Origin: Lysobacteraceae bacterium CU05-9
Lineage (GTDB): Bacteria; Pseudomonadota; Gammaproteobacteria; Xanthomonadales; Xanthomonadaceae
Length of the DNA: 39,240 nt
Assembly (NCBI GenBank): GCA_007556525.1
Contig: SWJS01000010.1
Coordinates: forward strand, 1-39,240
Reading direction: 5' to 3'
Position 1 is the stretch's first letter; the number at the start of each line of letters is the position of its first letter. Below, in pieces: positions 28,045 to 36,365 of the stretch. The position numbers and the translations under genes are program-made. The notes beneath the pieces are model-generated. The model had not been told where the DNA came from, searched no databases, and saw only the letters and a list, made by a program, of their open reading frames with translations.

Positions 28045-28510
28045 CACCGGCGCCGTGGACGTGACCGTGTTCGATCTCTTCCGGCGAAGCTTCGCGGACA
28101 CCGGTGATTTCGATGTCAAAATGCAGGTCCTTGCCCGCCATCGGATGGTTCAAGTCCACATCGACGACCGTCATGCCGACCTTCTCGATCGTGACAGCGC
28201 GTGGACCAAAGTTGGTTTGCAGAACCGCCTGCATGCCTGGCTCAAGCTTCGCATTCTGGAAATGCTTCTTCGGGATGCGTTGCGTCATGCCGTCGCGGCG
28301 TTCGCCGTAAGCGTCAGCAGCAGCAACGTCGACTTCAAACTTGTCGCCGGCTTCCTTACCTTCCATCGCGGCTTCAAGGCCCGGAATGATGTTGTTGTGC
28401 CCGATCAAAATCGACATCGGCGCCTGACCGACGGAACTTTCGGTTGGCTCCTGGCCCTGTTCCGAAACGGTGTAATGGAATTCAACGACGCGGTCTTTTT
28501 CGATTTTCAT
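28031..28510 (-). CDS. slyD: FKBP-type peptidyl-prolyl isomerase SlyD
   Basis: 159 residues from ATG 28510. VVEFHYTVSEQGQEPTESSV, the insert-in-flap region (about 65-125), VVDVDLNHPMAGKDLHFDIE and a His-containing tail HGHVHGAGGVEH fit SlyD, a cytoplasmic prolyl isomerase, chaperone and metal-binding protein. The metal tail is short compared with E. coli SlyD. No good ribosome-binding site is seen; TATATT lies 7 bases before the ATG and TATAAT further up (28543-28548). Confidence 0.92.
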   Translation of the reverse strand: MKIEKDRVVEFHYTVSEQGQEPTESSVGQAPMSILIGHNNIIPGLEAAMEGKEAGDKFEVDVAAADAYGERRDGMTQRIPKKHFQNAKLEPGMQAVLQTNFGPRAVTIEKVGMTVVDVDLNHPMAGKDLHFDIEITGVREASPEEIEHGHVHGAGGVEH

Positions 28511-28542
28511 GGTCACAAATATAGGATTTTCAGTAGCCCAAT

Positions 28543-28548
28543 ATTATA
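28543..28548 (-). promoter_or_regulatory. Possible slyD -10 element
   Basis: Minus-strand TATAAT, a perfect -10 hexamer, lies just past the stop of the pseudouridine synthase gene and would start RNA about 26 bases before slyD. No convincing -35 is visible. Confidence 0.3.
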
Positions 28549-28550
28549 GG

Positions 28551-29189
28551 TCAAAACGGCACCGTACTGCGGATCTCCACCGCCTCGCCCGTCACCGGAT
28601 GGGCGAACTTCAGCTCGGCAGCGTGCAGAAGCAATCGCTCCACGCAAGTCCGCCCGTCAGCCGATCCATACAGTTGGTCGCCGAGAATCGGATGTCCGAT
28701 CGCCTGCATGTGGACGCGTAGCTGGTGCGACCGGCCCGTCAGAGGTTCGAGGGACACTCGTGTCCCCTGACCGGTGCTGCCAACCGCGGTCCAGATGGTC
28801 GAAGCGGGTTTGCCGAGGTGGTGGTCGACTTTTTGGAGAGGACGATTCGGCCAGTCTGCAATCAACGGCAGATCAATGACACCCGAGCCCTCCAACGCGC
28901 CTTCGACAATCGCCTCATATCGTTTCGACACGGAACGCGACGCGAACATCTCGGACAACGCACGCTGCATCTCCAACGAGCGCGCGAACAACAGCACACC
29001 CGAGGTCGGCTGATCCAATCGATGCACGACTAGCGCGTCAGGATAGACACGCAGAACGCGCGCGATGACGCAGTCTGTTTTGTCAGGGCCACGTCCAGGA
29101 ACGGACAACAAACCCGGGGGCTTATCGACCGCGAGCATGAACGCATCCTCATACAAAACATCGCAACCATCGACGGAATTCAATATCAT
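28551..29189 (-). CDS. RluA-family RNA pseudouridine synthase
   Basis: 212 residues from ATG 29189. The catalytic motif HRLDQPTSGVLLFAR places the nucleophile at Asp59; LTGRSHQLRVHMQAIGHPILGD is the second conserved block. There is no S4 domain, and the size is close to RluA (219 residues in E. coli), which modifies 23S rRNA U746 and tRNA U32, but the target here cannot be assigned. Its ATG is only 6 bases from that of the divergent NlpC/P60 gene. Confidence 0.85.
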   Translation of the reverse strand: MILNSVDGCDVLYEDAFMLAVDKPPGLLSVPGRGPDKTDCVIARVLRVYPDALVVHRLDQPTSGVLLFARSLEMQRALSEMFASRSVSKRYEAIVEGALEGSGVIDLPLIADWPNRPLQKVDHHLGKPASTIWTAVGSTGQGTRVSLEPLTGRSHQLRVHMQAIGHPILGDQLYGSADGRTCVERLLLHAAELKFAHPVTGEAVEIRSTVPF

Positions 29190-29195
29190 GGCGAT

Positions 29196-29756
29196 ATGAT
29201 GGCGCAAACGAAGCACCTTACGATAGTTCTCGCAGTTGCAACAGCATTCGCAATCAGCGCATGCGGTGGTCCGAAGATCACGAAGAAGTCGCCACCGAAG
29301 AAAAAACCAACCGCCACTCAAACACGCCAAGTCCCATCGGCCGGCAACGTCACATCGACAAGCACCGCGAGCACCGCCGACGCCAACAATGTTGTCATGC
29401 GCGCAATGAGCCTCGTCGGCACGCCGTACTCGTACGGCGGCAACACGCCCGAAGGTGGTTTCGACTGCAGCGGCCTCGTCAACTATGTCTATAAAGACAT
29501 GCTCAACTTGAAGCTGCCGCGAACCTCACGCGACCTCGCCGCGTATCAGGGACCTTCCATCGCAGCGGACAGGCTCAACACCGGCGACCTGGTTTTCTTT
29601 GGAACCGCCGGCAATGTCAGTCACGTGGGTATTTATGTGGGCGACGGGCGCTTCGTCCATGCCCCAAGCACAGGCGGAACCGTCCGAATGGACCGCTTGG
29701 ATGGTCCATATTGGGTGTCTCACTACACGGGATCTAAACGAATTTTGGGCCGTTAA
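29196..29756 (+). CDS. NlpC/P60 peptidoglycan hydrolase, lipoprotein
   Basis: 186 residues. A lipoprotein signal ends AISAC (Cys23), then a basic Lys/Pro/Thr-rich linker and an NlpC/P60 domain with Cys91 (GGFDCSGLV), His143 (VSHVGIYVG) and His155 (GRFVHAP). It should cut peptide cross-links or stem peptides in the periplasm. No ribosome-binding site is visible; TATCAT (29184-29189) ends 6 bases before the ATG, compatible with a leaderless message. A related gene follows 115 bases downstream. Confidence 0.87.
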   Translation: MMAQTKHLTIVLAVATAFAISACGGPKITKKSPPKKKPTATQTRQVPSAGNVTSTSTASTADANNVVMRAMSLVGTPYSYGGNTPEGGFDCSGLVNYVYKDMLNLKLPRTSRDLAAYQGPSIAADRLNTGDLVFFGTAGNVSHVGIYVGDGRFVHAPSTGGTVRMDRLDGPYWVSHYTGSKRILGR

Positions 29757-29871
29757 TTGTCCAAAATGTGCGCTTCACCGTGAAATTCAGGTTTCATTTA
29801 ACGGAATCTTGACCCTTTGGGGGTTTTCGTTAGGCAAACTTTACCCTTAGTGAAGAACTAGTGAAGACCGC

Positions 29872-30543
29872 GTGACAACGACATCAAAATCGCCTAAATC
29901 GGTAATCCTCAGCTGCCTTCTCGCAGTTAGCCTCTCAGCCCCAGCCCTCGCCCTCGCGCAAACGGCTCCGGCTAACCCCAACACCCCCGCTCCAGCTGCA
30001 ACTTCGTCAACCAATGACGTGAGCATTCTGGATCGCACCCTGAACTTCGCCAATTCGACCGTGCAGTCGGCAACGTCCGGCGTCAAGTCCTGGGTCACCC
30101 CGGCGAAGACCCCGTCCCTGCGTCAGGAAGTCGAGAATCTCGACACGGATAAGCCAATTCAATCGGACAAAATCAAATCCGTCCTCATGCGCGCCACCTC
30201 CATGCTGGGTACGCCGTATCGTTGGGGCGGCACCACGCCAGCCGGCTTCGATTGTTCGGGCCTGGTCGGTTGGGTTTTCCGCAATGCTCTCGGCATCGAG
30301 TTGCCACGCGTCTCGCGTGACATGGCCCGACAAGGTCAAATGATCTCGGACCGTTCGAAGTTGGTCGCCGGCGATCTTGTCTTCTTCGGTGACGGCGGTC
30401 GCGTCAACCACGTCGGCATCTACGTCGGCGAAGGTCGCTTCCTGCACTCGCCACGCACCGGCAAGAACGTCACGATCTCACCGATGGACTCGGGCTACTG
30501 GAACAAGAAGTTCCTGGCGGCACGACGAGTTGAGGGACTTTGA
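29872..30543 (+). CDS. NlpC/P60 peptidoglycan hydrolase, secreted
   Basis: 223 residues from GTG 29872. A signal peptide ends near PALALAQT without a lipobox, so unlike its neighbour the protein is soluble. A 75-residue linker precedes the NlpC/P60 domain, with Cys128 (GFDCSGLV), His180 (VNHVGIYVG) and His192 (GRFLHSP). The tandem pair looks like a duplication that diverged in anchoring. A terminator hairpin follows at 30594-30620. Confidence 0.88.
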   Translation: MTTTSKSPKSVILSCLLAVSLSAPALALAQTAPANPNTPAPAATSSTNDVSILDRTLNFANSTVQSATSGVKSWVTPAKTPSLRQEVENLDTDKPIQSDKIKSVLMRATSMLGTPYRWGGTTPAGFDCSGLVGWVFRNALGIELPRVSRDMARQGQMISDRSKLVAGDLVFFGDGGRVNHVGIYVGEGRFLHSPRTGKNVTISPMDSGYWNKKFLAARRVEGL

Positions 30544-30561
30544 TCGCTACGCTCTCACTTA

Positions 30562-30579
30562 GGTAGAGGTAGAGGTAGA
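30562..30579. repeat. Short tandem repeat (GGTAGA)3
   Basis: Three perfect head-to-tail copies of GGTAGA lie between the second NlpC/P60 gene and its terminator. No function apparent. Confidence 0.8.
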
Positions 30580-30593
30580 CAAATATAGTGATT

Positions 30594-30620
30594 GGGCGCC
30601 CTAGGGCGCCCTTCGCTTTT
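30594..30620 (+). terminator. Terminator after the NlpC/P60 pair
   Basis: GGGCGCCCTAGGGCGCCC (30594-30611) is a perfect 18-base palindrome that folds as a 7-bp GC stem with a CTAG loop, followed by TTCGCTTTTT. It lies 50 bases after the stop at 30543. Confidence 0.75.
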
Positions 30621-30646
30621 TGGCGCTCCCGCGCCGCAGTTGCTTT

Positions 30647-30675
30647 GACTCACTCCTCTAACTCCGACTCCAACT
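30647..30675. repeat. 29-base dispersed repeat, right copy
   Basis: Exact inverted copy of 21632-21660. It begins GACTCACTCC and ends GACTCCAACT, overlapping the first two bases of the thioesterase stop-codon triplet (30674-30676). A GC-rich flank (CCCGCGCC) partly matches that of the other copy. Confidence 0.85.
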
Positions 30676-31165
30676 ATTCAGCATCATTGTGCGCCGCGGC
30701 TTCCATCGTCTGCTCTATTCCCTTCGAGAGCTTCATGACCTTCAGTGCGTACTCGCTCATCCGCACGTCGGCGTCGTCGGTGGGTTGCCAGCATGGGACG
30801 GGGGCGGGCTTTTTGTCCGCATCCAACGCAACGAAGACGATGATGCAGTGAGTGCACAGGCGGGGTTCACCGCCCATGGGGTCGCGGGCTTTGACGTCGA
30901 CGGCGAAGTGCATCGAAGTTGTGCCGGTGTGGACCAGCACCGTGTGAATGGAGACGAGGTCGGAGATTTTGATGGGGGCGACGAAGCGGATGCCGCCGAC
31001 TGCGACGGTGACGGCGTAAGTGCCGCACCAACCGACGGCGGCCGCGTAGCCGGCCTGATCGATCCACTTCATGACTTGCCCGCCGTGGACTTGACCGCCG
31101 TAGTTTACGTCGGTCGGTTCCGCGAGAAATCGCATCGTCAATTCGCGTTGAGTTCCTGGTTGCAT
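30674..31165 (-). CDS. YciA-like acyl-CoA thioesterase
   Basis: 163 residues with a single hotdog domain. MRFLAEPTDVNYGGQVHGGQVMKWIDQAGYAAA has the catalytic-loop Asn/Asp and GG pair of the BFIT/YciA group, and VGGIRFVAPIKISDLV is the next conserved strand. It should hydrolyse acyl-CoAs in the cytoplasm. Substrate range unknown. It is divergent from the Nudix gene. Confidence 0.85.
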   Translation of the reverse strand: MQPGTQRELTMRFLAEPTDVNYGGQVHGGQVMKWIDQAGYAAAVGWCGTYAVTVAVGGIRFVAPIKISDLVSIHTVLVHTGTTSMHFAVDVKARDPMGGEPRLCTHCIIVFVALDADKKPAPVPCWQPTDDADVRMSEYALKVMKLSKGIEQTMEAAAHNDAE

Positions 31166-31187
31166 GAAGAGATCATCCGAAGCCTTT

Positions 31188-31199
31188 AATCAATTGATT
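31188..31199. promoter_or_regulatory. Perfect 12-base palindrome between divergent genes
   Basis: AATCAATTGATT lies between the thioesterase and Nudix starts (72 bases apart). It may be an operator, but a 12-base AT-rich palindrome can arise by chance. Confidence 0.25.
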
Positions 31200-31237
31200 G
31201 TAAACTTGCAGAGGTCGAAGTCACGCGAAGAGAAAAA

Positions 31238-31726
31238 ATGCCGTACATGCCGATTGTTGGGACGTTGGGGTACATTTTGTCGAAGGATAAACAGCAGGTG
31301 CTGATGATCCATCGCAATGCGCGGCCGGGCGATGAGCATCTGGGCAAGTACAACGGACTGGGCGGCAAGCTTGAGGCGAATGAGGATGTCGTGGCGGGCA
31401 TGAAGCGCGAGATCATGGAGGAAGCCGGGATCGATTGCACGCAGATGTCGTTGCGCGGGACGGTGTCGTGGCCGGGTTTTGGCAAAAACGGCGAAGACTG
31501 GCTCGGCTTCATTTTCCTCATCACCGATTTCGAAGGCGAACCTTTCAAAGAGAATCCGGAGGGCACGTTGGATTGGGTGCCGTTGAATGAGATGGATGCG
31601 CTGCCGATGTGGGAGGGTGACCGGTATTTTCTCCCGATGGTGTTTGACGATGATGCGCGCGCGTTCCATGGCGTGATGCCTTACAAGAACGGCGCGCCGG
31701 TGAGTTGGTCGTTTAGCCGGATATGA
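31238..31726 (+). CDS. Nudix hydrolase (MutT/8-oxo-dGTPase-like)
   Basis: 162 residues. The Nudix box GX5EX7REUXEEXGU is complete at residues 43-65 (Gly43, Glu49, REIMEEAGI). GKYNGLGGKLE and EGDRYFLPMVFDDD resemble the human MTH1/bacterial 8-oxo-dGTPase branch, but substrate is not certain. The stop overlaps the next start by 4 bases. Confidence 0.87.
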   Translation: MPYMPIVGTLGYILSKDKQQVLMIHRNARPGDEHLGKYNGLGGKLEANEDVVAGMKREIMEEAGIDCTQMSLRGTVSWPGFGKNGEDWLGFIFLITDFEGEPFKENPEGTLDWVPLNEMDALPMWEGDRYFLPMVFDDDARAFHGVMPYKNGAPVSWSFSRI

Positions 31727-32442
31727 AAAAGTTCGTCCTCGGTGCATTCATTGCGTTAGCGCTTGCGTCAAGTGCGCATGCGGAGACGCGCAATTTCTCG
31801 GTCACCGCATCGACGAATAAAGCGAGCGAGCGACCGAAAGCGAAATCCATCGGTGATCTCATCGTCAATGGAACGGTGCGCGTGCCTGCGTATGCGTTGA
31901 CGGTGGTGGATGGCTACAGCGAAGAAGGTTGGACGGAGCTGAAGCCGGAGTCGATGCAAGTGCGTGGCAAATTGTCGGCTGATGCTGCGAAACAATTGCA
32001 GGCGTATTTCACGAAGGAAGGCTGGGTCCTCGTGCCACGCGGGTGGAATGCAGTCTATGGTGGCATCGGCGCGAACGGAACATCACGCTTTGAATTTGCG
32101 CCGGCGAGCGGCGTTGGCAAAGTGACGTTCTATGACAGCGGCGGTGGTTGTGTTGGGTGTGCACTGATCGATGCGAGTTTGTTTTTTGAGAATGCACGCA
32201 ACCAAGCGCGCGAAAACGAATTTCCCATCACGGATCGAACATCCGTTCCTGTGAGCAAGGTGAAGTTGCGGCCGACGCTCGTTGGCTATCGTGCGACGGT
32301 GAGCGGACAGCAGCTCGACGGGATTGACGGGTTTTATGACGGGCAGCTAGTTGAATACTTCAACCAGGAAGTCGTGCTGCCGAGAGCGTTACGGCATCTC
32401 GCGACGCCGATCCTCAACTGGACGATGAGTCAGCGTAACTGA
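31723..32442 (+). CDS. Secreted protein of unknown function
   Basis: 239 residues. A signal peptide (MKKFVLGAFIALALASSAHA) predicts export. The mature part has no motif I recognise; GGGCVGCALIDASLFFENA contains two cysteines that could form a disulfide. It is coupled to the Nudix gene by an ATGA overlap and is convergent with ybiI, overlapping it by 13 bases. Confidence 0.75.
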   Translation: MKKFVLGAFIALALASSAHAETRNFSVTASTNKASERPKAKSIGDLIVNGTVRVPAYALTVVDGYSEEGWTELKPESMQVRGKLSADAAKQLQAYFTKEGWVLVPRGWNAVYGGIGANGTSRFEFAPASGVGKVTFYDSGGGCVGCALIDASLFFENARNQARENEFPITDRTSVPVSKVKLRPTLVGYRATVSGQQLDGIDGFYDGQLVEYFNQEVVLPRALRHLATPILNWTMSQRN

Positions 32443-32696
32443 GAGTCTTTACTGCCGCGGCGGTTGTAGCCCGCCGAGTTAGATTCCTCGGCGTCGTGGG
32501 CTTCCTGGCATGGCACGCACAGACGGACGCCGGGTAACGCTTTGCGGCGACCTTCGGGGATCTCCGCATCGCACTCCTCGCAATGCGTCAGGGATGGACC
32601 CTTCGGGAGTTGCTCGCGTGCTTTTTTGATCGCGTCCTTGACCGTCGCGTCAATTTGATCCTGCACGGCGCCATCGCCGGCCCAACCTGTTGCCAT
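32430..32696 (-). CDS. ybiI: DksA/TraR-type zinc-finger protein YbiI
   Basis: 88 residues. A helical start (MATGWAGDGAVQDQIDATVK) is followed by a C4 zinc finger (Cys39, Cys42, Cys60, Cys63) and the characteristic end YNRRGSKDSQLR shared with E. coli YbiI. It lacks the coiled-coil tip of DksA, so an RNA-polymerase role is uncertain. It follows the symporter gene by 3 bases. Confidence 0.88.
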   Translation of the reverse strand: MATGWAGDGAVQDQIDATVKDAIKKAREQLPKGPSLTHCEECDAEIPEGRRKALPGVRLCVPCQEAHDAEESNSAGYNRRGSKDSQLR

Positions 32697-32699
32697 GTC

Positions 32700-34034
32700 T
32701 TAAGCGCTCCTCGTCTCCGGCATGTTGTCGTCCATCTGCTCCAATCCGATGTTGCCGGACGGATCATCGTAGACCGCTTGATCAAGCAGTCCTGTTTCCT
32801 TCGCGACCAAAACCGGCACAACCATCTGCCCCGTCACGTTCGTCATCGTGCGCATCATGTCGAGGATACGATCGATCGCAACGAGCAAACCGATGCCTTC
32901 CAACGGCAACGACGCAGCAGACAACACGAGCGTCACCATCACAATGGCGGTTCCTGGAACACCGGCGGTACCGAACGAGCCGAGCACAGATGCGAGCAAA
33001 ATCGTCACATACTGCGCGGCACTCAAATCGATGTTGTAGTACTGTGCGACGAAGATGGCGGTCAGTGCTGGATAGATCGCTCCGCAACCATCCATTTTGA
33101 TCGTGGCACCGAGAGGGACTGCGAAGGCGGCGTAGTTTTTGTCAACGCCAAGATTATGCGTGACCGAACGCAATGCAGCCGGCATCGATGCGAACGATGA
33201 CGAAGACACAAATGCGATTTGCATGCCAGGCACCGCGCCCTTGAAAAACTTCAGCGGATTCAAACCGTGCGATGCGAGCAATGCACTGTAGATCACGACG
33301 ATTTGGATCGCACACGCCAGATACAGCGCGATGACGTAAGTGCCGAGCGGCAACAACTTCTCGAACCCGTATGAGCCGACCAATGCAGCGATCAAACCAA
33401 ATGTTCCAAGTGGCGTGAATTCCAGCACGAAGCGAGTGACTTGAATCATCAACTTCGCGCCTTCGTCGACGAGCTCGCGCAACTTTGCAACGCGATCGCC
33501 CAGCTTCACCAACGCGAAGCCGCACAAACCCGCCCAAAAAATCACCTGCAACATCGTTCCCTTATTCGCGAGAACTTTGGTGCCGTCCGGTGTGGTGATT
33601 TGCATCGCACCCGCCATCGCCTGGAACGGATTGCGCGGCACGATGTCCTTAATGACTTGGATGAAATCGGGGACTTCGCGGATTTTGTAATTTGGATCGC
33701 CAAGCAAACCGGATACGCCGAGACCTGGCTTCATGATCCAACCGACGCCGAGACCCACAAGCACTGCAAGCGCTGCCGTGATTGCAAACCACATGAATGT
33801 GCGACCGCCGAGCTTCGCGATCGACTGCTGTCCAGCCAAGGAACCAACGGCATTCATCACCGCGAACAACACCAACGGCACTGCAATCATCATGATCAGC
33901 GAGACATAAATGTCGCCGAGCCAGCCAAACCATTTCTCGGCATTCGGACCGAGCACCCAGCCCGCGAGTGCACCCAACACGAAGCCCGCGACGACGCGTT
34001 GCCAGAATGGAATTTTGAACCATGCCTTGATCAT
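32700..34034 (-). CDS. Dicarboxylate/amino acid:cation symporter (DAACS family)
   Basis: 444 residues from ATG 34034, with AGGA 6 bases upstream; an upstream ATG (34067) lacks one. The serine-rich hairpin SSSSFASMPAAL, AVPLGATIKMDG (usually NMDG) and IDRILDMMRTMTNVTGQ are the family's transport-site motifs. It imports glutamate, aspartate or C4-dicarboxylates with Na+ or H+. The Asn-to-Lys change before MDG and CGAIYPAL instead of TALYxAV point to a divergent subgroup. Divergent from the phosphatase gene. Confidence 0.88.
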   Translation of the reverse strand: MIKAWFKIPFWQRVVAGFVLGALAGWVLGPNAEKWFGWLGDIYVSLIMMIAVPLVLFAVMNAVGSLAGQQSIAKLGGRTFMWFAITAALAVLVGLGVGWIMKPGLGVSGLLGDPNYKIREVPDFIQVIKDIVPRNPFQAMAGAMQITTPDGTKVLANKGTMLQVIFWAGLCGFALVKLGDRVAKLRELVDEGAKLMIQVTRFVLEFTPLGTFGLIAALVGSYGFEKLLPLGTYVIALYLACAIQIVVIYSALLASHGLNPLKFFKGAVPGMQIAFVSSSSFASMPAALRSVTHNLGVDKNYAAFAVPLGATIKMDGCGAIYPALTAIFVAQYYNIDLSAAQYVTILLASVLGSFGTAGVPGTAIVMVTLVLSAASLPLEGIGLLVAIDRILDMMRTMTNVTGQMVVPVLVAKETGLLDQAVYDDPSGNIGLEQMDDNMPETRSA

Positions 34035-34167
34035 GGAGCGTCCTACTTCAAACCAATCTAATAACATAATGGAACACGGCGGGATTGTGTGAGTGCGACA
34101 CGTCTTTTGTCACATTTATCCGTATAAAATGAACGCATACGTTTACATTTTGCGGCATTTCCCAACT

Positions 34168-35880
34168 ATGACCCGAATTCAAGTTCTCGCAGCCAGCGTC
34201 GCTGTCGCCACATTGCTGGCCGGTTGCAGCACACTTTCCGAAGTTCGAACGGCTGCGATTGATCCCATCCCGGTCCCTGAAATCAAGCGTCCTGACGGTG
34301 AATCCGCGCAGTGGTGGTACACGCAAGGTGCATCGACGGCAGCGTCGAAGGGTGCGATGGAGGGCCGCGCAAAGAATGTGATTTTGTTTGTCGGTGATGG
34401 CATGAGCATTCCAACGGTTGCCGCCGCACGAATTCTTGAAGGGCAACGTAAAGGTAGTCCCGGCGAAGAGCAGAAATTGTCTTGGGAAAATTTCCCGAAC
34501 ACCGCATTGAGCCGCACGTACAACGTTGATTCGCAAACGCCCGACTCCGCCGGCACGATGGCCGCAATGGCAACGGGCGTGAAGACGCGCATCGGCGTTT
34601 TGTCGATTGCACAGAACGTCGCGAAAGATGATTGCGCAGGCAGTTTGAAGAATTCCGTGGAAACGTTGTGGGAGTCTGCAGCAGAAGCCGGTCTCGCTGT
34701 TGGTGTCGTCACGACGACGACTGTGACGCATGCAACGCCAGGCGCAACGTTTTCGCACGTGCCGAATCGCGGATGGGAAAATGATTCCGATCTCAGCGAT
34801 GAAGTGAAGGCTGCAGGCTGCGTTGATATCGCGTCACAAATTGTCAACTCACGTTTCGGACGTGGCCCGGATGTGTTGATGGGTGGTGGAAGGCAGTCGT
34901 TTTTTGGCGTTGAGTCCGAAGATCCTGAGTACACGGATAAAGTCGGCCAACGTCTCGATGGACGTGACCTGACAAAGGAATGGTTGGCGCGACATCCCGG
35001 TGGCATCTATGTCTGGAACAAGCAGCAATTCGATGCAGCACCGAAGGGTGTGCCTTTGCTCGGCTTGTTTGAACCTTCGCACATGCAATACGAAGCGGAG
35101 CGTTCGAAGGATAAGGCGGGCGAACCATCGCTAGCGGAAATGACGACTTCGGCGATTGAACGGTTGAAAGCCTTGAATCCAAATGGTTTCGTGTTGCTGG
35201 TTGAAGGTGGACGCATCGATCACGCGCACCATCAAGGCAATGCACATCGCGCGTTGGTCGATACGATTGCGTTAAGTGATGCGGTTCGTGCAGCAACGCA
35301 AGCGACATCATCGGACGATACGTTGATTCTTGTGACGGCCGATCACGCACATACGATGACGTTCGCCGGATATCCTGCACGCGGCAATCCGATTCTGGGC
35401 AAGGTCAAGGGCGGCAGCGGCGAATCGATTGACCCCACCGCACTTGCGTTGGACGCAACGGGCTTGCCGTACACGACGTTAGGCTATGCAAACGGCCCGG
35501 GCAACGTCGGTGCATCTTCGTCGCAGAAGGAAGGCGTCAAGAAATATCCGCACAACGGCCGCGAATATCAGATGAATTCGATCGGCCGTCCCGACCTGAC
35601 GAATGTCGATACCGAAGCGTTGGACTACATGCAGGAAGCGCTGGTACCAATGAGCGCAGAATCACATGGCGGTGACGACGTTGGCATCTGGGCTTGGGGC
35701 AGTGGCTCACATGCGGTGCGTGGCAGCGTTGAACAAAACACCATCTACCACTTCCTGCTGCAAGCGAATCCAAAGGTCCGCAATGCTTTGTGCGCGAAGG
35801 GCCTATGCAACGCGCAAGGTGTGCCGGTGAAAGTTCAGATCATCGACGCGATGCGTGCGAAGCCTGCCACTTCGAATTAA
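34168..35880 (+). CDS. Alkaline phosphatase (PhoA family), lipoprotein
   Basis: 570 residues from ATG 34168. LLAGC gives lipidation at Cys20, so the enzyme is membrane anchored. FVGDGMS (Asp77), nucleophile Ser127 in QTPDSAGT, GGRIDHAHHQGN, TADHAHT and AESHGGDDVGIWAWGSG supply the three metal sites. It should release phosphate from organic esters. TATAAAAT about 45 bases upstream is a likely -10. The 3' end overlaps hemJ by 4 bases. Size and motifs place it with larger PhoA relatives rather than PhoX or PhoD. Confidence 0.9.
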   Translation: MTRIQVLAASVAVATLLAGCSTLSEVRTAAIDPIPVPEIKRPDGESAQWWYTQGASTAASKGAMEGRAKNVILFVGDGMSIPTVAAARILEGQRKGSPGEEQKLSWENFPNTALSRTYNVDSQTPDSAGTMAAMATGVKTRIGVLSIAQNVAKDDCAGSLKNSVETLWESAAEAGLAVGVVTTTTVTHATPGATFSHVPNRGWENDSDLSDEVKAAGCVDIASQIVNSRFGRGPDVLMGGGRQSFFGVESEDPEYTDKVGQRLDGRDLTKEWLARHPGGIYVWNKQQFDAAPKGVPLLGLFEPSHMQYEAERSKDKAGEPSLAEMTTSAIERLKALNPNGFVLLVEGGRIDHAHHQGNAHRALVDTIALSDAVRAATQATSSDDTLILVTADHAHTMTFAGYPARGNPILGKVKGGSGESIDPTALALDATGLPYTTLGYANGPGNVGASSSQKEGVKKYPHNGREYQMNSIGRPDLTNVDTEALDYMQEALVPMSAESHGGDDVGIWAWGSGSHAVRGSVEQNTIYHFLLQANPKVRNALCAKGLCNAQGVPVKVQIIDAMRAKPATSN

Positions 35881-36341
35881 AACGGCTTCGCGAGAACCAG
35901 ATACACCACAATTCCAAGCAACAACAGCGGCGCTTCGTTCCACCAACGTAGCGCCGTTGAACTTGGTAACGTCGTTGCGCCCTTCGCATACGCCTTCAAC
36001 TTTCGGCCGAAGTAAGTGAAGTAAGCAATCATCAACGTGATCAACACAAGCTTGACGTGCAACCAACCTCCCGTCGCGAATGCTTGCGGCAAGTAGTCGG
36101 GTGACATGCGGTAGCCTTGCCACATCAACAACCCAAAAATAAACGCAATCCCAAACATCATGTGCCCGAAGCGGTACATTCGCACGCCCATCAGAATCAA
36201 TCGCTGCTTCACGGCGTCGCCTTCATTCGCCTTCTCCGCTTCCGCCAAGTTCACCATGATGCGCGGCAAGTAGAATAAGGAAGCAATGAATGCCATCACG
36301 AAGATGATGTGCAATGTTTTGGTAATCAAAAAAAGATTCAT
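35877..36341 (-). CDS. hemJ: Protoporphyrinogen IX oxidase HemJ-like membrane protein
   Basis: 154 residues with four hydrophobic spans. KTLHIIFVMAFIASLFYLPR at the start, GGWLHVKLVLITLMIAYFTY in the middle and the end ALRWWNEAPLLLLGIVVYLV followed by KPF match HemJ (UPF0093), which oxidises protoporphyrinogen IX in haem synthesis. The conserved His11 of helix 1 and the internal His are present. The start is 24 bases from the divergent methyltransferase ATG. Confidence 0.83.
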   Translation of the reverse strand: MNLFLITKTLHIIFVMAFIASLFYLPRIMVNLAEAEKANEGDAVKQRLILMGVRMYRFGHMMFGIAFIFGLLMWQGYRMSPDYLPQAFATGGWLHVKLVLITLMIAYFTYFGRKLKAYAKGATTLPSSTALRWWNEAPLLLLGIVVYLVLAKPF

Positions 36342-36365
36342 GACGCCCTATTCGGCTGGATGAGA

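Noticed and set aside
30594-30611. 18-base GC palindrome as an operator
   Set aside because: Position after a gene end and the following T-rich run fit a terminator better.
34105-34130. Possible Pho box upstream of the alkaline phosphatase (TTGTCACATTTATCC)
   Set aside because: Only one half-site resembles CTGTCAT; the required second direct repeat 11 bases away is missing.
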